From assembly GCA_030693065.1 (NCBI GenBank), contig JAUYBL010000001.1, forward strand, positions 1-64,000: a stretch of DNA of 64,000 nt. Direction: 5' to 3'. This DNA is from Methylococcaceae bacterium (lineage in GTDB: Bacteria > Pseudomonadota > Gammaproteobacteria > Methylococcales > Methylomonadaceae). Below are positions 24,474 through 33,618 of this stretch, piece after piece. How positions within the stretch are numbered: the first letter of the stretch is position 1; each line of letters begins with the position of its first letter. The notes under the pieces are model-generated. The model saw nothing but the letters and a program-made list of their open reading frames with translations. It was not told the origin of the DNA and did no database searches. The translations under genes and the position numbers were made by a program.

Positions 24474-24757
24474 GCCTTGTCAATCGGAGTTTGCAGCTAT
24501 CTAAATTGAATGCCTGGCTGAACCTGACTTTATTAACGAGATCGGGATTCTCACTCAAGCCTTATTTTGCTCAAGCTCGCATTTATAAGGCGAGCAACCA
24601 TGAATCAGATTCTGCTCTTGGATACGTGGAAATATGACGCCATGGTTCCAGTCAAAAAAGCGCTTGCTCATTAGCCCCTAACTAAGGCAACAATAATAAG
24701 CCCAGCTTTACAGGGATAAACTCAACAACTCTATTAAAACCAATTGAGGGAATGAAC

Positions 24758-25417
24758 ATGCCAAATGAAAGCTATTCATTAACCAAAAAAGGACTTTTTA
24801 GTCTGGAGCGCTGCAATGCTCTGACCGATGGTGTCTTTGCGATTGTCATCACCCTGTTAGTTTTGGGTATTGATGTGCCTTCCGACCACAATTTTTCTGA
24901 ACAAGGACTGTATGCGTTTCTGGAACGTGTCTGGTTAGAGCTGCTTATCTATGGGGTTAGTTTTTGGCTTGCTGTTACTTATTGGCTGCAACATACCGCC
25001 ATCATGCACTACTATCGGGCGGGGACTCGCTCCCTTGTCTGGCTTAATCTGTTATTCCTGTTTCCCGTGACTTTGCTGCCGTTTGTCACTGAACTTAGAG
25101 GCACTTACCGGTATGAAGAATTAATTACCGTGTTATTTGGTGGTCTGCAAATATTGATCGGCTTGGCTCTGATCGCACTATGGAATCATTCTAAGCATTA
25201 TCCGCAACTATTGATTCGACCGATAGACGATGCTTTTCGCAAAAAAGTAGTTTGTAGAATGTTGATAAGCCCAATCTTGATTAGCGTGATCGCTGTAGCT
25301 CTCTCGTTTATCGATATACATGCCAGTGCGGTATTTTTTATGAGCATTCCTTTGTACTATTTATCTCATCGTGACATAGACCAAAACTGGATCGATGTTC
25401 GCTTTGAGGATGAATAA
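24758..25417 (+). CDS. TMEM175-family potassium channel-like membrane protein
   Basis: The N-terminal helix carries the TMEM175/DUF1211 signature RCNALTDGVFAIVITLLVL, which lines the selectivity pore in the bacterial channels; about six membrane segments follow. Length about 219 residues is right for the family. Two ATGs (24752 and 24758) are in frame; I favour 24758 because GAGGG at 24746-24750 is then eight bases away. It stands alone. Confidence 0.85.
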   Translation: MPNESYSLTKKGLFSLERCNALTDGVFAIVITLLVLGIDVPSDHNFSEQGLYAFLERVWLELLIYGVSFWLAVTYWLQHTAIMHYYRAGTRSLVWLNLLFLFPVTLLPFVTELRGTYRYEELITVLFGGLQILIGLALIALWNHSKHYPQLLIRPIDDAFRKKVVCRMLISPILISVIAVALSFIDIHASAVFFMSIPLYYLSHRDIDQNWIDVRFEDE

Positions 25418-25526
25418 CCAACCAATACAATTGGCACGCACCTCATTAAATGACTCTCGTCATTCCATGGCAGGACTTGTCTGCTTTGATATACAATCAA
25501 AGTCCATTCAAGGAATTTGAACCGCC

Positions 25527-26255
25527 ATGTTAAAAAATCCTTTTATCAAACAATTATTCAGCAGTTTTTTGGACTTGGTGCCAATTCTTGCTGTGGTATT
25601 GATTTTTCAGGTGCTGGTAATTCAAAAACCCATTCCCGATGTTGCTAACTTAATCACCGGCACGCTGTTTGTAGTGTTAGGGCTGACTCTATTTATTCAG
25701 GGACTGGAGCAAAGCTTGTTTCCGATTGGTGAATCAATGGCTTATGCATTTGCCCGCAAAGGCAGTTTATTCTGGCTCTTGGTGTTCGCTTTTTGCTTGG
25801 GATTCGGCACCACGGTTGCAGAACCAGCCCTTATCGCCGTTGCTGAAGAAGCCGCTAACATTGCCAGTAAAGGCGGCATAGTTGAAAACACCAGCGCTGC
25901 CCGCGACGGCTATGCGTTGGGGCTACGTTTAACAGTTGCCTTATCGGTGGGTTTCGCAATCTTAGTTGGCGTGCTTAGAATCATCCGTGGCTGGCCGCTG
26001 TATTATTTAATTATTGGTGGTTACTGCTGCGTGGTGATCATGACGCCATTTGCGCCCCCTGAAATTATCGGTATCGCTTATGATTCTGGTGGCGTAACCA
26101 CATCAACCATTACTGTTCCGTTAGTCACTGCGTTGGGAGTGGGGCTTGCAACTGCCATAAAAGGCCGCAATCCGATGATTGACGGTTTTGGTTTGATTGC
26201 CTTTGCCTCATTAACGCCGATGATTTTTGTGATGACCTACGGCATGCTTATATGA
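25527..26255 (+). CDS. DUF1538 membrane protein 1
   Basis: A 242-residue polytopic membrane protein with the DUF1538 repeat features: [47 protein letters not shown] and [22 protein letters not shown]. The conserved EPAL and [11 protein letters not shown] segments look like re-entrant or substrate-binding parts of a transporter. It overlaps the second DUF1538 gene by four bases (ATGA). The substrate is unknown. Confidence 0.9.
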   Translation: MLKNPFIKQLFSSFLDLVPILAVVLIFQVLVIQKPIPDVANLITGTLFVVLGLTLFIQGLEQSLFPIGESMAYAFARKGSLFWLLVFAFCLGFGTTVAEPALIAVAEEAANIASKGGIVENTSAARDGYALGLRLTVALSVGFAILVGVLRIIRGWPLYYLIIGGYCCVVIMTPFAPPEIIGIAYDSGGVTTSTITVPLVTALGVGLATAIKGRNPMIDGFGLIAFASLTPMIFVMTYGMLI

Positions 26256-27031
26256 GTGAATGGTTACAACATTTTCTATTGATATTGGTAGACACCTGCC
26301 GAGATATTTTGCCGATTGCCGCCATTATTATCGGCTTTCAACTACTCATTATTCGCCGTCCGCTGCCTCATCCGAAAAGAACACTCATTGGTTTTATTTA
26401 TGTGTTGCTTGGCGTTGCTTTCTTTTTGGAAGGTTTAGATCTGGCGCTTTTTCCACTAGGTAAGTTAATGGCGACGCAACTTACCACTCCAGAGTTTTTA
26501 GGCATTGATATTACCAAACAGGCCATAACTTGGCAGGCTTATGGCTGGGTTTATGTGTTTGCAGCCAGCATCGGTTTTGCCACCACTTTAGCTGAGCCAT
26601 CGCTACTGGCTGTGGCAATTAAGGCCGAACAAATTTCTGGTGGAACTATTAATGCCTTGGGATTACGCATTGCTGTGTCTATCGGCGTTGCCTTTGGTAT
26701 TGCTTTGGGGGCGTTTCGCATCGTCACGGGTACTGAACTTTATTACTATATTGTGGTTGGCTATGTGATCGTATTAATCCAAACGCTATTCGCACCCAAG
26801 CAAATTATCGGCTTGGCTTATGACTCAGGCGGCGTCACTACGTCCACTGTCACAGTACCTCTGGTCACGGCCTTGGGTTTAGGACTTGCGTCCACTGTAC
26901 CCGGCCGAAACCCGTTGTTAGATGGTTTTGGCTTAATTGCCTTTGCCAGTTTGTTTCCTATCATTGCCGTCTTGAGTTATGCGCAAATCGCCCATTGGCT
27001 CAATAAAGGTGATCGTTCCCCTAAACCCTGA
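26252..27031 (+). CDS. DUF1538 membrane protein 2
   Basis: A 259-residue paralogue of the preceding gene, with [31 protein letters not shown] and [20 protein letters not shown]. The two halves are fused in one longer DUF1538 protein in many bacteria, so the pair probably forms a heterodimeric transporter. Eight bases separate it from the PII-like gene. Confidence 0.9.
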   Translation: MSEWLQHFLLILVDTCRDILPIAAIIIGFQLLIIRRPLPHPKRTLIGFIYVLLGVAFFLEGLDLALFPLGKLMATQLTTPEFLGIDITKQAITWQAYGWVYVFAASIGFATTLAEPSLLAVAIKAEQISGGTINALGLRIAVSIGVAFGIALGAFRIVTGTELYYYIVVGYVIVLIQTLFAPKQIIGLAYDSGGVTTSTVTVPLVTALGLGLASTVPGRNPLLDGFGLIAFASLFPIIAVLSYAQIAHWLNKGDRSPKP

Positions 27032-27039
27032 GAAAAATC

Positions 27040-27390
27040 ATGCATTTCAAACTGATTATTGCCTTTGTCGAAGATGACAAAACTGATCTGGTGCTGGAAA
27101 CGGCACGCAAAAATGGCGCAAAAGGCGCTACCGTTATTAACAATGCCCGCGGCGAAGGACTTAAACAATCGAAAACATTTTTCGGTTTGACGTTGGAGAC
27201 GCAACGCGATGTATTGTTATTACTAGTCGAAGAACATCTCAGCCGACACATTCTGGAAACTATCGCATTGGTGGCTAAATTTGATAGCGCACCCGGCACT
27301 GGTATCGCCTTCCAGATTGATGTTGAAGATGCAATTGGTGTTACCCGTCAGGTTGAACAACTTACTCAAGAATTGGAGGACAAAATATGA
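27040..27390 (+). CDS. PII-like signalling protein linked to DUF1538
   Basis: 116 residues with a ferredoxin-like PII fold: beta1 (FKLIIAFVEDDKTDLVLETA), a B-loop-like stretch GATVINNARGEGLKQSKTFF and GTGIAFQIDVEDAIGV near the C-terminus. The T-loop is short and lacks the uridylylated Tyr of GlnB/GlnK. PII-like proteins encoded next to transporters usually gate them in response to nucleotides. It overlaps the CBS gene by four bases. Confidence 0.82.
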   Translation: MHFKLIIAFVEDDKTDLVLETARKNGAKGATVINNARGEGLKQSKTFFGLTLETQRDVLLLLVEEHLSRHILETIALVAKFDSAPGTGIAFQIDVEDAIGVTRQVEQLTQELEDKI

Positions 27391-27794
27391 TCGAAAAACG
27401 CGCGTTAATCCGGGTTCGCGATGTCATGAAAACTGATTATGGTTCTATAGATGGCGTCGCAACAGTTGCCGACGCTTTAAAGCTGATGAAAACGCTAAAA
27501 ACGGCGGTGCTACTGGTCAACAAACGTGATGATACCGACGAATACGGCATGATCAATTGCGGTGATATTGCCCGACATGTACTAGCTAAAGACCGGGCTC
27601 CCGATCGCGTCAATGTCTATGAGATTATGAGTAAGCCGGTGATTTCAGTTCACCCCGATATGGATATTCGTTATTGCTCGCGTTTATTTGCTGAATACAA
27701 CTTGGTCCGGGCGCCGGTGCTGGAAAATAATCAGATTGTGGGCATTATCAGCCCAAACTCTCTGGTGTTAGATGGCTTATTCCAAATCTGCTAA
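27387..27794 (+). CDS. CBS-domain pair protein
   Basis: 135 residues forming two CBS motifs: RVRDVMKTDYGSIDGVATVADALKLM near the start and VYEIMSKPVISVHPDMDIRYCSRLFAEYNLVRAPVLENNQIVGIIS later (described by landmarks). Such pairs bind adenosine nucleotides. As last gene of the DUF1538-DUF1538-PII operon it may sense adenylate charge for the transporter; this is inference. Confidence 0.88.
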   Translation: MIEKRALIRVRDVMKTDYGSIDGVATVADALKLMKTLKTAVLLVNKRDDTDEYGMINCGDIARHVLAKDRAPDRVNVYEIMSKPVISVHPDMDIRYCSRLFAEYNLVRAPVLENNQIVGIISPNSLVLDGLFQIC

Positions 27795-27939
27795 TGACAG
27801 AATCATAAAAAAACCAGTACAATACAACGCGTCAGAAACCAGCTGTTGAGTTAACGAGGTTCCTAAATGTTAGGTGGTCCGGTTATCAATGTTGTGTGGT
27901 TCTGTTTTAACCGTAAGTTTTTATTTAGGAGTTCTTAAA

Positions 27940-28143
27940 ATGTCAACAGGCACTGTAAAGTGGTTTAACAACACAAAAGGTTTTGGTTTTATTGCACCAG
28001 CAGAAGGCGGCGAAGATGTATTCGTTCATCATTCTGTTATTCAAGGTGACGGTTTTAAAACATTGACTGAAGGTCAAACTGTCAGCTTTGATGTTGAAAA
28101 TGGTCCAAAAGGCTTAACAGCTACTAATGTTCGCCCTAAATAA
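27940..28143 (+). CDS. Cold-shock protein, CspA family
   Basis: 67 residues with RNP1 (KGFGFI) and RNP2 (DVFVHHS) motifs; a single-strand nucleic-acid-binding OB fold. The start is ATG 27940 after TTAGGAG; the upstream in-frame ATG at 27874 is in a long leader. A 5' untranslated stretch of more than 100 bases and a perfect terminator (28167-28199) define a monocistronic transcript, as usual for csp genes. Confidence 0.95.
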   Translation: MSTGTVKWFNNTKGFGFIAPAEGGEDVFVHHSVIQGDGFKTLTEGQTVSFDVENGPKGLTATNVRPK

Positions 28144-28166
28144 GCGATAAAAGCCAGACTAAAAAA

Positions 28167-28199
28167 GGCCCTGATGATTGCTCATCAGGGCCTTTTTTT
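28167..28199 (+). terminator. Rho-independent terminator of the csp gene
   Basis: GGCCCTGATGA (28167-28177), loop TTGC, TCATCAGGGCC (28182-28192) and seven T: an 11-bp perfect stem. Confidence 0.95.
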
Positions 28200-28222
28200 A
28201 TGGCTATTGTTTTGGTAACCGT

Positions 28223-28639
28223 CTACTTTAAAGGCCTACCTTTACCATCTTTATCGATATTGCCGGTAAAAATTAACAGCGCATCAATAAAGCCCCACAC
28301 AGCGCCGAAGCCCATGGTTGCAGCGGTTAATGCGAGCTGGGCAACGGCCATCTTGTAAAAGCCTAAATAAAGCCGGTGAGCACCTGAAAACCCTAATAAC
28401 AGTGCCAAGATACCGGCGATATTTTTAGATTTAACTGCTTTCGGCGGCTCCAAATAAGCGCCAACCAGCCTGATTTTGACGGCTTGATTGGCGTCATCAA
28501 CATCAAAATAAACTGCGTCACCTTCATCTGGCGGCACGCCGGTTTCCCAGTTTTGAATAACAAAATCATACAGCAATCCTTCGCTTATTATTACGCCAGC
28601 GAGTGACTCTGGATCATAGCTCTGTACTTCTCCAATCAT
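28223..28639 (-). CDS. Cold-shock-like/TM2 domain fusion protein
   Basis: 138 residues. The first ~60 (IGEVQSYDPESLAGVI, then YFDVDDANQAVKIRLVG) resemble a degenerate cold-shock OB domain; the rest is a TM2 domain with LLGFSGAHRLYLGFYKMA and two membrane helices. It lies convergent to the csp gene. Cold-shock/TM2 or DUF1294 fusions are known but their role is not. Confidence 0.8.
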   Translation of the reverse strand: MIGEVQSYDPESLAGVIISEGLLYDFVIQNWETGVPPDEGDAVYFDVDDANQAVKIRLVGAYLEPPKAVKSKNIAGILALLLGFSGAHRLYLGFYKMAVAQLALTAATMGFGAVWGFIDALLIFTGNIDKDGKGRPLK

Positions 28640-28677
28640 ATTTATCTACCTGTAATTATTATTTTTATCGCCAGTGT

Positions 28678-29121
28678 TCATGCGTCTTTAATGCGTACTG
28701 CTAATACATCGCACTTGGCATGATGTAGTACGCCATTGGCAGTCGAGCCCAGCAATAATGCCAAACCATGCCGTCCATGTGAACCAACAATAATCAAATC
28801 CACATTATTTTCTTCAGCAATTCTGATAATTTCCAATTTTGGACTGCCCATCTCCAGCCATTGATTTGCCTCTGGAATGGCTAATTTATCGGCAAGATAC
28901 GCTAAGCGCTTTTTGGCGGCTGCCATGAGTTCAGCGGTCAAATCCAAATCAAAAGGAATAGTCGATCCGTATGCCGCATCGGTGATCAACAAGTTATCCA
29001 TCACATGGACGATGCTCAATTTAGCCTGATATATATCCGCCAAATCCTTAGCTCGCTCGGTAACCGCACCGCCATTTTCAGAAAAATCGGCGGCCAGTAA
29101 AATGTGTTTGTAGGTTTCCAT
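28678..29121 (-). CDS. Universal stress protein, UspA family
   Basis: 147 residues with the Usp fold. The ATP-binding motif is G-x2-G-x9-G-S (VGSHGRHGLALLLGSTANGV), and the N-terminus HILLAADFSENGG is typical. It probably binds ATP as a dimer. It is eight bases downstream of the neighbouring membrane protein gene and likely cotranscribed. Confidence 0.93.
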   Translation of the reverse strand: METYKHILLAADFSENGGAVTERAKDLADIYQAKLSIVHVMDNLLITDAAYGSTIPFDLDLTAELMAAAKKRLAYLADKLAIPEANQWLEMGSPKLEIIRIAEENNVDLIIVGSHGRHGLALLLGSTANGVLHHAKCDVLAVRIKDA

Positions 29122-29129
29122 GTTAACTC

Positions 29130-29642
29130 CTATTGATTAACGACTATTTCAGGAAACAACAATGCCATCACCTGATATGACGTAAAAATATACAAAAATG
29201 CCAACCCGAAGCTAAAAGCGACTGATTTGCCCAACGCATGACGGATGATATGCCCGGTAATAGCCCAATGCCACACAATTAACCCGGTCATTGCCAAAAA
29301 CACCATGACGTTAAAGTAACCCAGAGCCAGCGTTGCTGTTCCTGGTATGGCAAAAAAACTGATCAACGTATCTGTGCCTAACAGCGCACAAGTAGTCTGA
29401 GTAAAACGCGATAATTTCCCTGCGATAGCCAGTGTGACCCAGGCAAAAGCAATGATTAAAACCACACTAACAAACGCTTGCGACAATGCCCTAAGCAAAT
29501 TTGAACTCATACTGACCAACATCACCGTCACACCGGCATCGATCAACAGTAATATTCGCAACAACCACACAGAATGCGGTAAAGATGCCGGGCCTTTTTT
29601 AAACAAACAAATTTCAAACAACATTTTGATAAGTTCAAACAT
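29130..29642 (-). CDS. Membrane protein, 170 aa, unrecognised
   Basis: Four to five hydrophobic segments (LLRILLLIDAGVTVMLVSM, AFVSVVLIIAFAWVTLAIA, LALGYFNVMVFLAMTGLIVW, VAFSFGLAFLYIFTSYQVMALL). No family recognised with confidence. It precedes uspA in the same direction with an eight-base gap, so it may be a stress-related membrane protein. Confidence 0.65.
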   Translation of the reverse strand: MFELIKMLFEICLFKKGPASLPHSVWLLRILLLIDAGVTVMLVSMSSNLLRALSQAFVSVVLIIAFAWVTLAIAGKLSRFTQTTCALLGTDTLISFFAIPGTATLALGYFNVMVFLAMTGLIVWHWAITGHIIRHALGKSVAFSFGLAFLYIFTSYQVMALLFPEIVVNQ

Positions 29643-29692
29643 GCAATTTTCCCAGGTCTATGGGCCAATAATGACTGCCGATTGCTGAATTC

Positions 29693-31591
29693 TTATTCAG
29701 CTAACTCCAGCTTGGTTTGTTCAAGTGCCTCTTCAGCTTCCATCCATGCAGTCTCGGCATCTTCAAGGGCTTTATCAATCTGTACTTTACGCGCCAAGGT
29801 ATGTTTAAGCCGGTCTTTTTCTGAATCGGCATAAATATCAGGATCAGCCAACTGGGACTCGATTGCTTTTTGTTCTTGATGGTATTTTTCAACAGCGGCT
29901 TCAGCTTTTTTTAGCGCATCAAATAACGGTTTATGTTTTTGCCGACGCTCAGCTTCCAATTTACGTTGATCTTTTCGCGACACCACCGGTGCATCTTCAA
30001 TCTGCAATTTCTCCTCCGGCCTTTTTTGCTCGACCAACCATTGCCGATAATCGTCAAGGTCGCCGTCAAATGGCTGGGCTTTGCCACCTGCCACCAACAA
30101 CAACTGATCTGTCACCGAGCGCAGCATGTGCCGATCATGTGAGACTATGACGATAGCGCCTTGGTAATCTTGCAACGCCACGCTTAAGGCATGACGCATT
30201 TCTAAATCCAAATGGTTGGTAGGCTCATCCAATAACAATAAATTAGGATTTTGATAAACCAATAACGCTAATACCAACCTGGCCTTTTCACCACCGGAAA
30301 ACGGTTTGACCGCTTCCAACACCTTATCGCCGCGAAAATCAAAGCCGCCCAAAAAGTTGCGCAGCTCTTTTTCTGTCGCTTGCTTGTCCAATTGCTGACA
30401 GTGCCACAACGGACTTTCATCAAGACGCAATTGCTCCAGTTGATGCTGGGCGAAATAGCCGATTTTTAAGGATTCAGCTTCCAACCGTTTACCGGTCAGC
30501 GGTTGCATTTCTCCCGCCAGCACCTTAATTAAGCTCGATTTACCGGCACCATTCGGCCCTAACAAACCAATGCGATCACCCGGAGAAATTGATAAACCAG
30601 CCTGTTTAATAATTACCGTTTGGCCGTAACCTATATCGGCTTTTTCTAAGGTCAACAGCGGGTTAGGCATTTTTTGCGGCTTAGCAAAGCTAAAATCGAA
30701 CGGCGAATCGACATGCGCCTGAGCGATTAGCTCCATGCGCTCCAACGCCTTAATCCGGCTTTGCGCCTGGCGGGCCTTGGTTGCTTGCGCCTTAAATCGG
30801 TCGACAAAACTTTGAATATGCGCGATTTCACGTTGTTGCTTAAGATAAGCGGATTGTTGTTGAGAGAGCTTTTCCGCGCGCATGCGTTCAAATGCCGAAT
30901 AATTGCCGGTATAAATTTCCGCCTGGCCTTGTTCGATATGGACGATGTGATCGGTGATGGTGTCCAAAAAATCCCGGTCATGCGAAATTAATAACAAAGT
31001 ACCGGGATATTTGCACAACCAATCTTGCAGCCAAATCACCGCATCTAAATCTAAGTGATTGGTTGGCTCATCAAGCAACAGTACGTCAGACCGGCACATC
31101 AAAGCCTGCGCCAGATTCAAGCGCATCCGCCAGCCGCCGGAAAATGAGCTGACAGCATTAGCTTCCTGATCGGCAGTAAAGCCCAGGCCATTCATTAACC
31201 GTGATGCCCTGGCATTGGCCGTGTAACCGCCAATCACATCAAGAGCATTATGCAGCTCCGCCTGCTTTAAACCTTCATCGGCCTGCTCGGCTTCGAGCAA
31301 CTGCTGCTGCAATCGCCGTAACTGCTGATCGCCATCAATGACGTAATCAATGGCAGAACAAGCAACGGCTGGCGTTTCTTGAGCAACATGGGCAATTTCC
31401 AAGCCCGGCGGCATAGAAAAATCACCTTCATCGGGATGTAACTCACCTTTGACTAACGCAAATAAACTGGATTTACCGGCACCATTAGCGCCGGTAAATC
31501 CCACTTTTTGTCCCTTATGAACAGTAAAAGAAGCATTTGCGAACAGCACTCTTGCGCCGCGACGTAAGCTTAAATTCTTGAAGTTCAACAT
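29693..31591 (-). CDS. yheS: ABC-F ATPase YheS-like
   Basis: 632 residues with two ABC domains: Walker A GANGAGKSS and GPNGAGKSS, signatures SFSGGWRMRL and PFSGGEKARL, Walker B LLLDEPTNHLDLD twice. There is no membrane domain. The N-terminus LSLRRGARVLFANASF and QETPAV match E. coli YheS rather than Uup or EttA. The C-terminal ~90 residues are a coiled coil. ABC-F proteins act on the ribosome. Confidence 0.93.
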   Translation of the reverse strand: MLNFKNLSLRRGARVLFANASFTVHKGQKVGFTGANGAGKSSLFALVKGELHPDEGDFSMPPGLEIAHVAQETPAVACSAIDYVIDGDQQLRRLQQQLLEAEQADEGLKQAELHNALDVIGGYTANARASRLMNGLGFTADQEANAVSSFSGGWRMRLNLAQALMCRSDVLLLDEPTNHLDLDAVIWLQDWLCKYPGTLLLISHDRDFLDTITDHIVHIEQGQAEIYTGNYSAFERMRAEKLSQQQSAYLKQQREIAHIQSFVDRFKAQATKARQAQSRIKALERMELIAQAHVDSPFDFSFAKPQKMPNPLLTLEKADIGYGQTVIIKQAGLSISPGDRIGLLGPNGAGKSSLIKVLAGEMQPLTGKRLEAESLKIGYFAQHQLEQLRLDESPLWHCQQLDKQATEKELRNFLGGFDFRGDKVLEAVKPFSGGEKARLVLALLVYQNPNLLLLDEPTNHLDLEMRHALSVALQDYQGAIVIVSHDRHMLRSVTDQLLLVAGGKAQPFDGDLDDYRQWLVEQKRPEEKLQIEDAPVVSRKDQRKLEAERRQKHKPLFDALKKAEAAVEKYHQEQKAIESQLADPDIYADSEKDRLKHTLARKVQIDKALEDAETAWMEAEEALEQTKLELAE

Positions 31592-31634
31592 AGCTGTTTC
31601 GCTGCTCGGTCAATATCTAAAAACATAACAGTCA

Positions 31635-32165
31635 TTAACCAAAACGCTCGAGCATGGTTTCCACTTGATTAGCAAACTGCTTAAGGTCGCCTTTTTTCAT
31701 CGTTTCCAAGGGAATAACCAATGCCGTATGCAAATCCACATAAATGTAAATATGACGTCTGCCTCGCTCTACCCGGACCAGATCAGCCCAGGCCATTTTG
31801 TGCTTGCCGCTAGGCGACTTTTCAAACAAGTACTGAGGATTAGCAGGATCTATCGACAAGGTGTACGTGCCGAACATGTTGATTTTTTCTTTCGGGGTGT
31901 AGTTTTTGAGGATTTGCCGACGAAAATCCAACATCATCACGCGTGGTGATAACCAAGCCCAAAGCAAGGAGATTGCCAAGATGTAGCCCGCTGTCGGTTT
32001 ATCGCCATAATAAAAATAATAAAAAGCACCAATCAACGCCATAATCCCTGGCACAATCCAACGGTTCTTTTTGATGTGGCTTTGTATTTCTTCATTTCTT
32101 TCAAGCTGCAGCTCATTAAAATGAATTAAATCTTCTTCGCGGAATTCGTATTCAATTTCTAACAT
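31635..32165 (-). CDS. YcxB-like membrane protein
   Basis: 176 residues from the methionine at 32165 (MLEIEYEFREED); a longer frame up to 32243 covers a repeat and is unlikely. Two membrane helices (IVPGIMALIGAFYYFYYG and AGYILAISLLWAWLSP) are followed by a beta-rich C-terminal YcxB domain (FEKSPSGKHKMAWADLVRVER, ALVIPLETM). Function unknown. Confidence 0.75.
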   Translation of the reverse strand: MLEIEYEFREEDLIHFNELQLERNEEIQSHIKKNRWIVPGIMALIGAFYYFYYGDKPTAGYILAISLLWAWLSPRVMMLDFRRQILKNYTPKEKINMFGTYTLSIDPANPQYLFEKSPSGKHKMAWADLVRVERGRRHIYIYVDLHTALVIPLETMKKGDLKQFANQVETMLERFG

Positions 32166-32187
32166 GTGATTGTTTTTGTGTAGGTTG

Positions 32188-32224
32188 AGGTAGGTTGGGT
32201 AAACGCAATGTAACCCAACGCACT
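32188..32224. repeat. Short repeat GTAGGTTGGGTAAACGCAATG
   Basis: GGTAGGTTGGGT followed by AACCCAACGC forms a short hairpin of the type widely seen between genes here. It lies in the leader of the YcxB-like gene. Confidence 0.5.
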
Positions 32225-32265
32225 TGGGGCTGATTTTCAGCAATTGTTATTATTTTTAAACAGCT

Positions 32266-33573
32266 TTAATGCATTTTAATTTTCGCATGCGCACTGCGTC
32301 TGAACAGGTTAGACAGCGTCAACATCGCCGTTCTAAAGTAACCATGTATCGCGACTTGATGCATTTTATAAAGCGATAAATACACCACGCGGGCAATAAA
32401 ACCGCCGACACTTACCGTGCCCATTAAATTGCCCATCAGATTTCCGACAGTCGTGTATTTACCCAGCGACACCAACGAGCCGTAATCTTTATAGACATAC
32501 CCGACTAATTTATCACCGCGCAGACGATTGACAATCGATTTGGCCAAGGTTGATGCTTGTTGATGCGCAGCTTGCGCTCTGGGAGGAACGTTTTCAGAAT
32601 GCCCCGTCCACGCACAGGCAGCGCAATCGCCCAGCGCAAAAATATCGTCATCACTGGTTTTTAAGGTGTTATCGACAACCAATTGATTTAGGTGGTTGGT
32701 TTCTAAGCCGTCCAGCTCTTTCAACCAATTCGGCGCTTTAATGCCAGCCGCCCAGACTTTAAGATCGGCTTCAAGCATTTCGTCGCCATTAGTCAAAATG
32801 CCTTCTTTGGTCACTTCAGTCACACGTCGACCCAGCTTAAGATCAATACCCAACTTAATAAGCTGCTGCTGGGTAGCAATTGCCAAGCGTGGCGGCAAAG
32901 CGGGCAACAATTGCGTGGCCGCTTCAATGATAGTGATTTTAACTTTGCTTGAGCCTTCCAGACCGAACACCGCTAACAAATCAGTCACTTCATGCAATTG
33001 TGCGGATAACTCAACGCCAGTAGCGCCTGCGCCGACAATCGCGATAGATAAAGGCTTATCTCTTGCGGCATCGACGCCAACATGGGTCTTTATATAAGAC
33101 TCCACCAATTGCTTTTGAAATTTGAAAGCTTGCGAGGTCGTATCCAGAAACATGCAATGCTCATCGACGCCTTTAATGCCAAAGGTATTGCTGACGCTAC
33201 CTACCGATATGACTAAGGTGTCGTAACTGAAAGTACGTTTAGGAATCAGCACTTCGCCTTGATCATTCACGGTGGGGCTGACATAAATTTCTTTAGCCTG
33301 CCTGTTCAGGCCTTCCATTTTGCCTAAGCGGAAGCGGAAATGATTGCGATGAGCCATCGCCAGATATTCTATTTCTTCAGCCTCATCCAGGGTACCGGCC
33401 GCCACTTCATGCAACAACGGCTTCCAGATATGTGTCGACGAAGCGTCCAGCAAGGTGACTTCCGCCAAGCCTTTATTCGCTAATTTATTACCCAAACTTA
33501 TCGCCAGCTCCAGGCCGCCTGCGCCACCACCGACAATGACTATTTTTTGTTTTTCATTATTGTTATCAGTCAT
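32266..33573 (-). CDS. ndh: Type II NADH dehydrogenase (NDH-2)
   Basis: 435 residues with FAD-binding GGGAGGLELA at about 14-23, NAD-binding IVGAGATGVELSAQL at about 179-193 and the ATG-GDCAAC type motif FALGDCAACAW. NDH-2 transfers electrons from NADH to quinone without proton pumping. The C-terminus has hydrophobic and amphipathic segments for membrane attachment. A GGAGGAGGAAATAA stretch precedes the ATG. Confidence 0.92.
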   Translation of the reverse strand: MTDNNNEKQKIVIVGGGAGGLELAISLGNKLANKGLAEVTLLDASSTHIWKPLLHEVAAGTLDEAEEIEYLAMAHRNHFRFRLGKMEGLNRQAKEIYVSPTVNDQGEVLIPKRTFSYDTLVISVGSVSNTFGIKGVDEHCMFLDTTSQAFKFQKQLVESYIKTHVGVDAARDKPLSIAIVGAGATGVELSAQLHEVTDLLAVFGLEGSSKVKITIIEAATQLLPALPPRLAIATQQQLIKLGIDLKLGRRVTEVTKEGILTNGDEMLEADLKVWAAGIKAPNWLKELDGLETNHLNQLVVDNTLKTSDDDIFALGDCAACAWTGHSENVPPRAQAAHQQASTLAKSIVNRLRGDKLVGYVYKDYGSLVSLGKYTTVGNLMGNLMGTVSVGGFIARVVYLSLYKMHQVAIHGYFRTAMLTLSNLFRRSAHAKIKMH

Positions 33574-33618
33574 TATTTCCTCCTCCTAAAATTAAATATG
33601 CTTTACCGTCAATATTAA

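Noticed and set aside
27874-27939. Longer cold-shock protein starting at 27874
   Set aside because: The extension is unlike any Csp; the ATG at 27940 after TTAGGAG gives the usual 67 residues.
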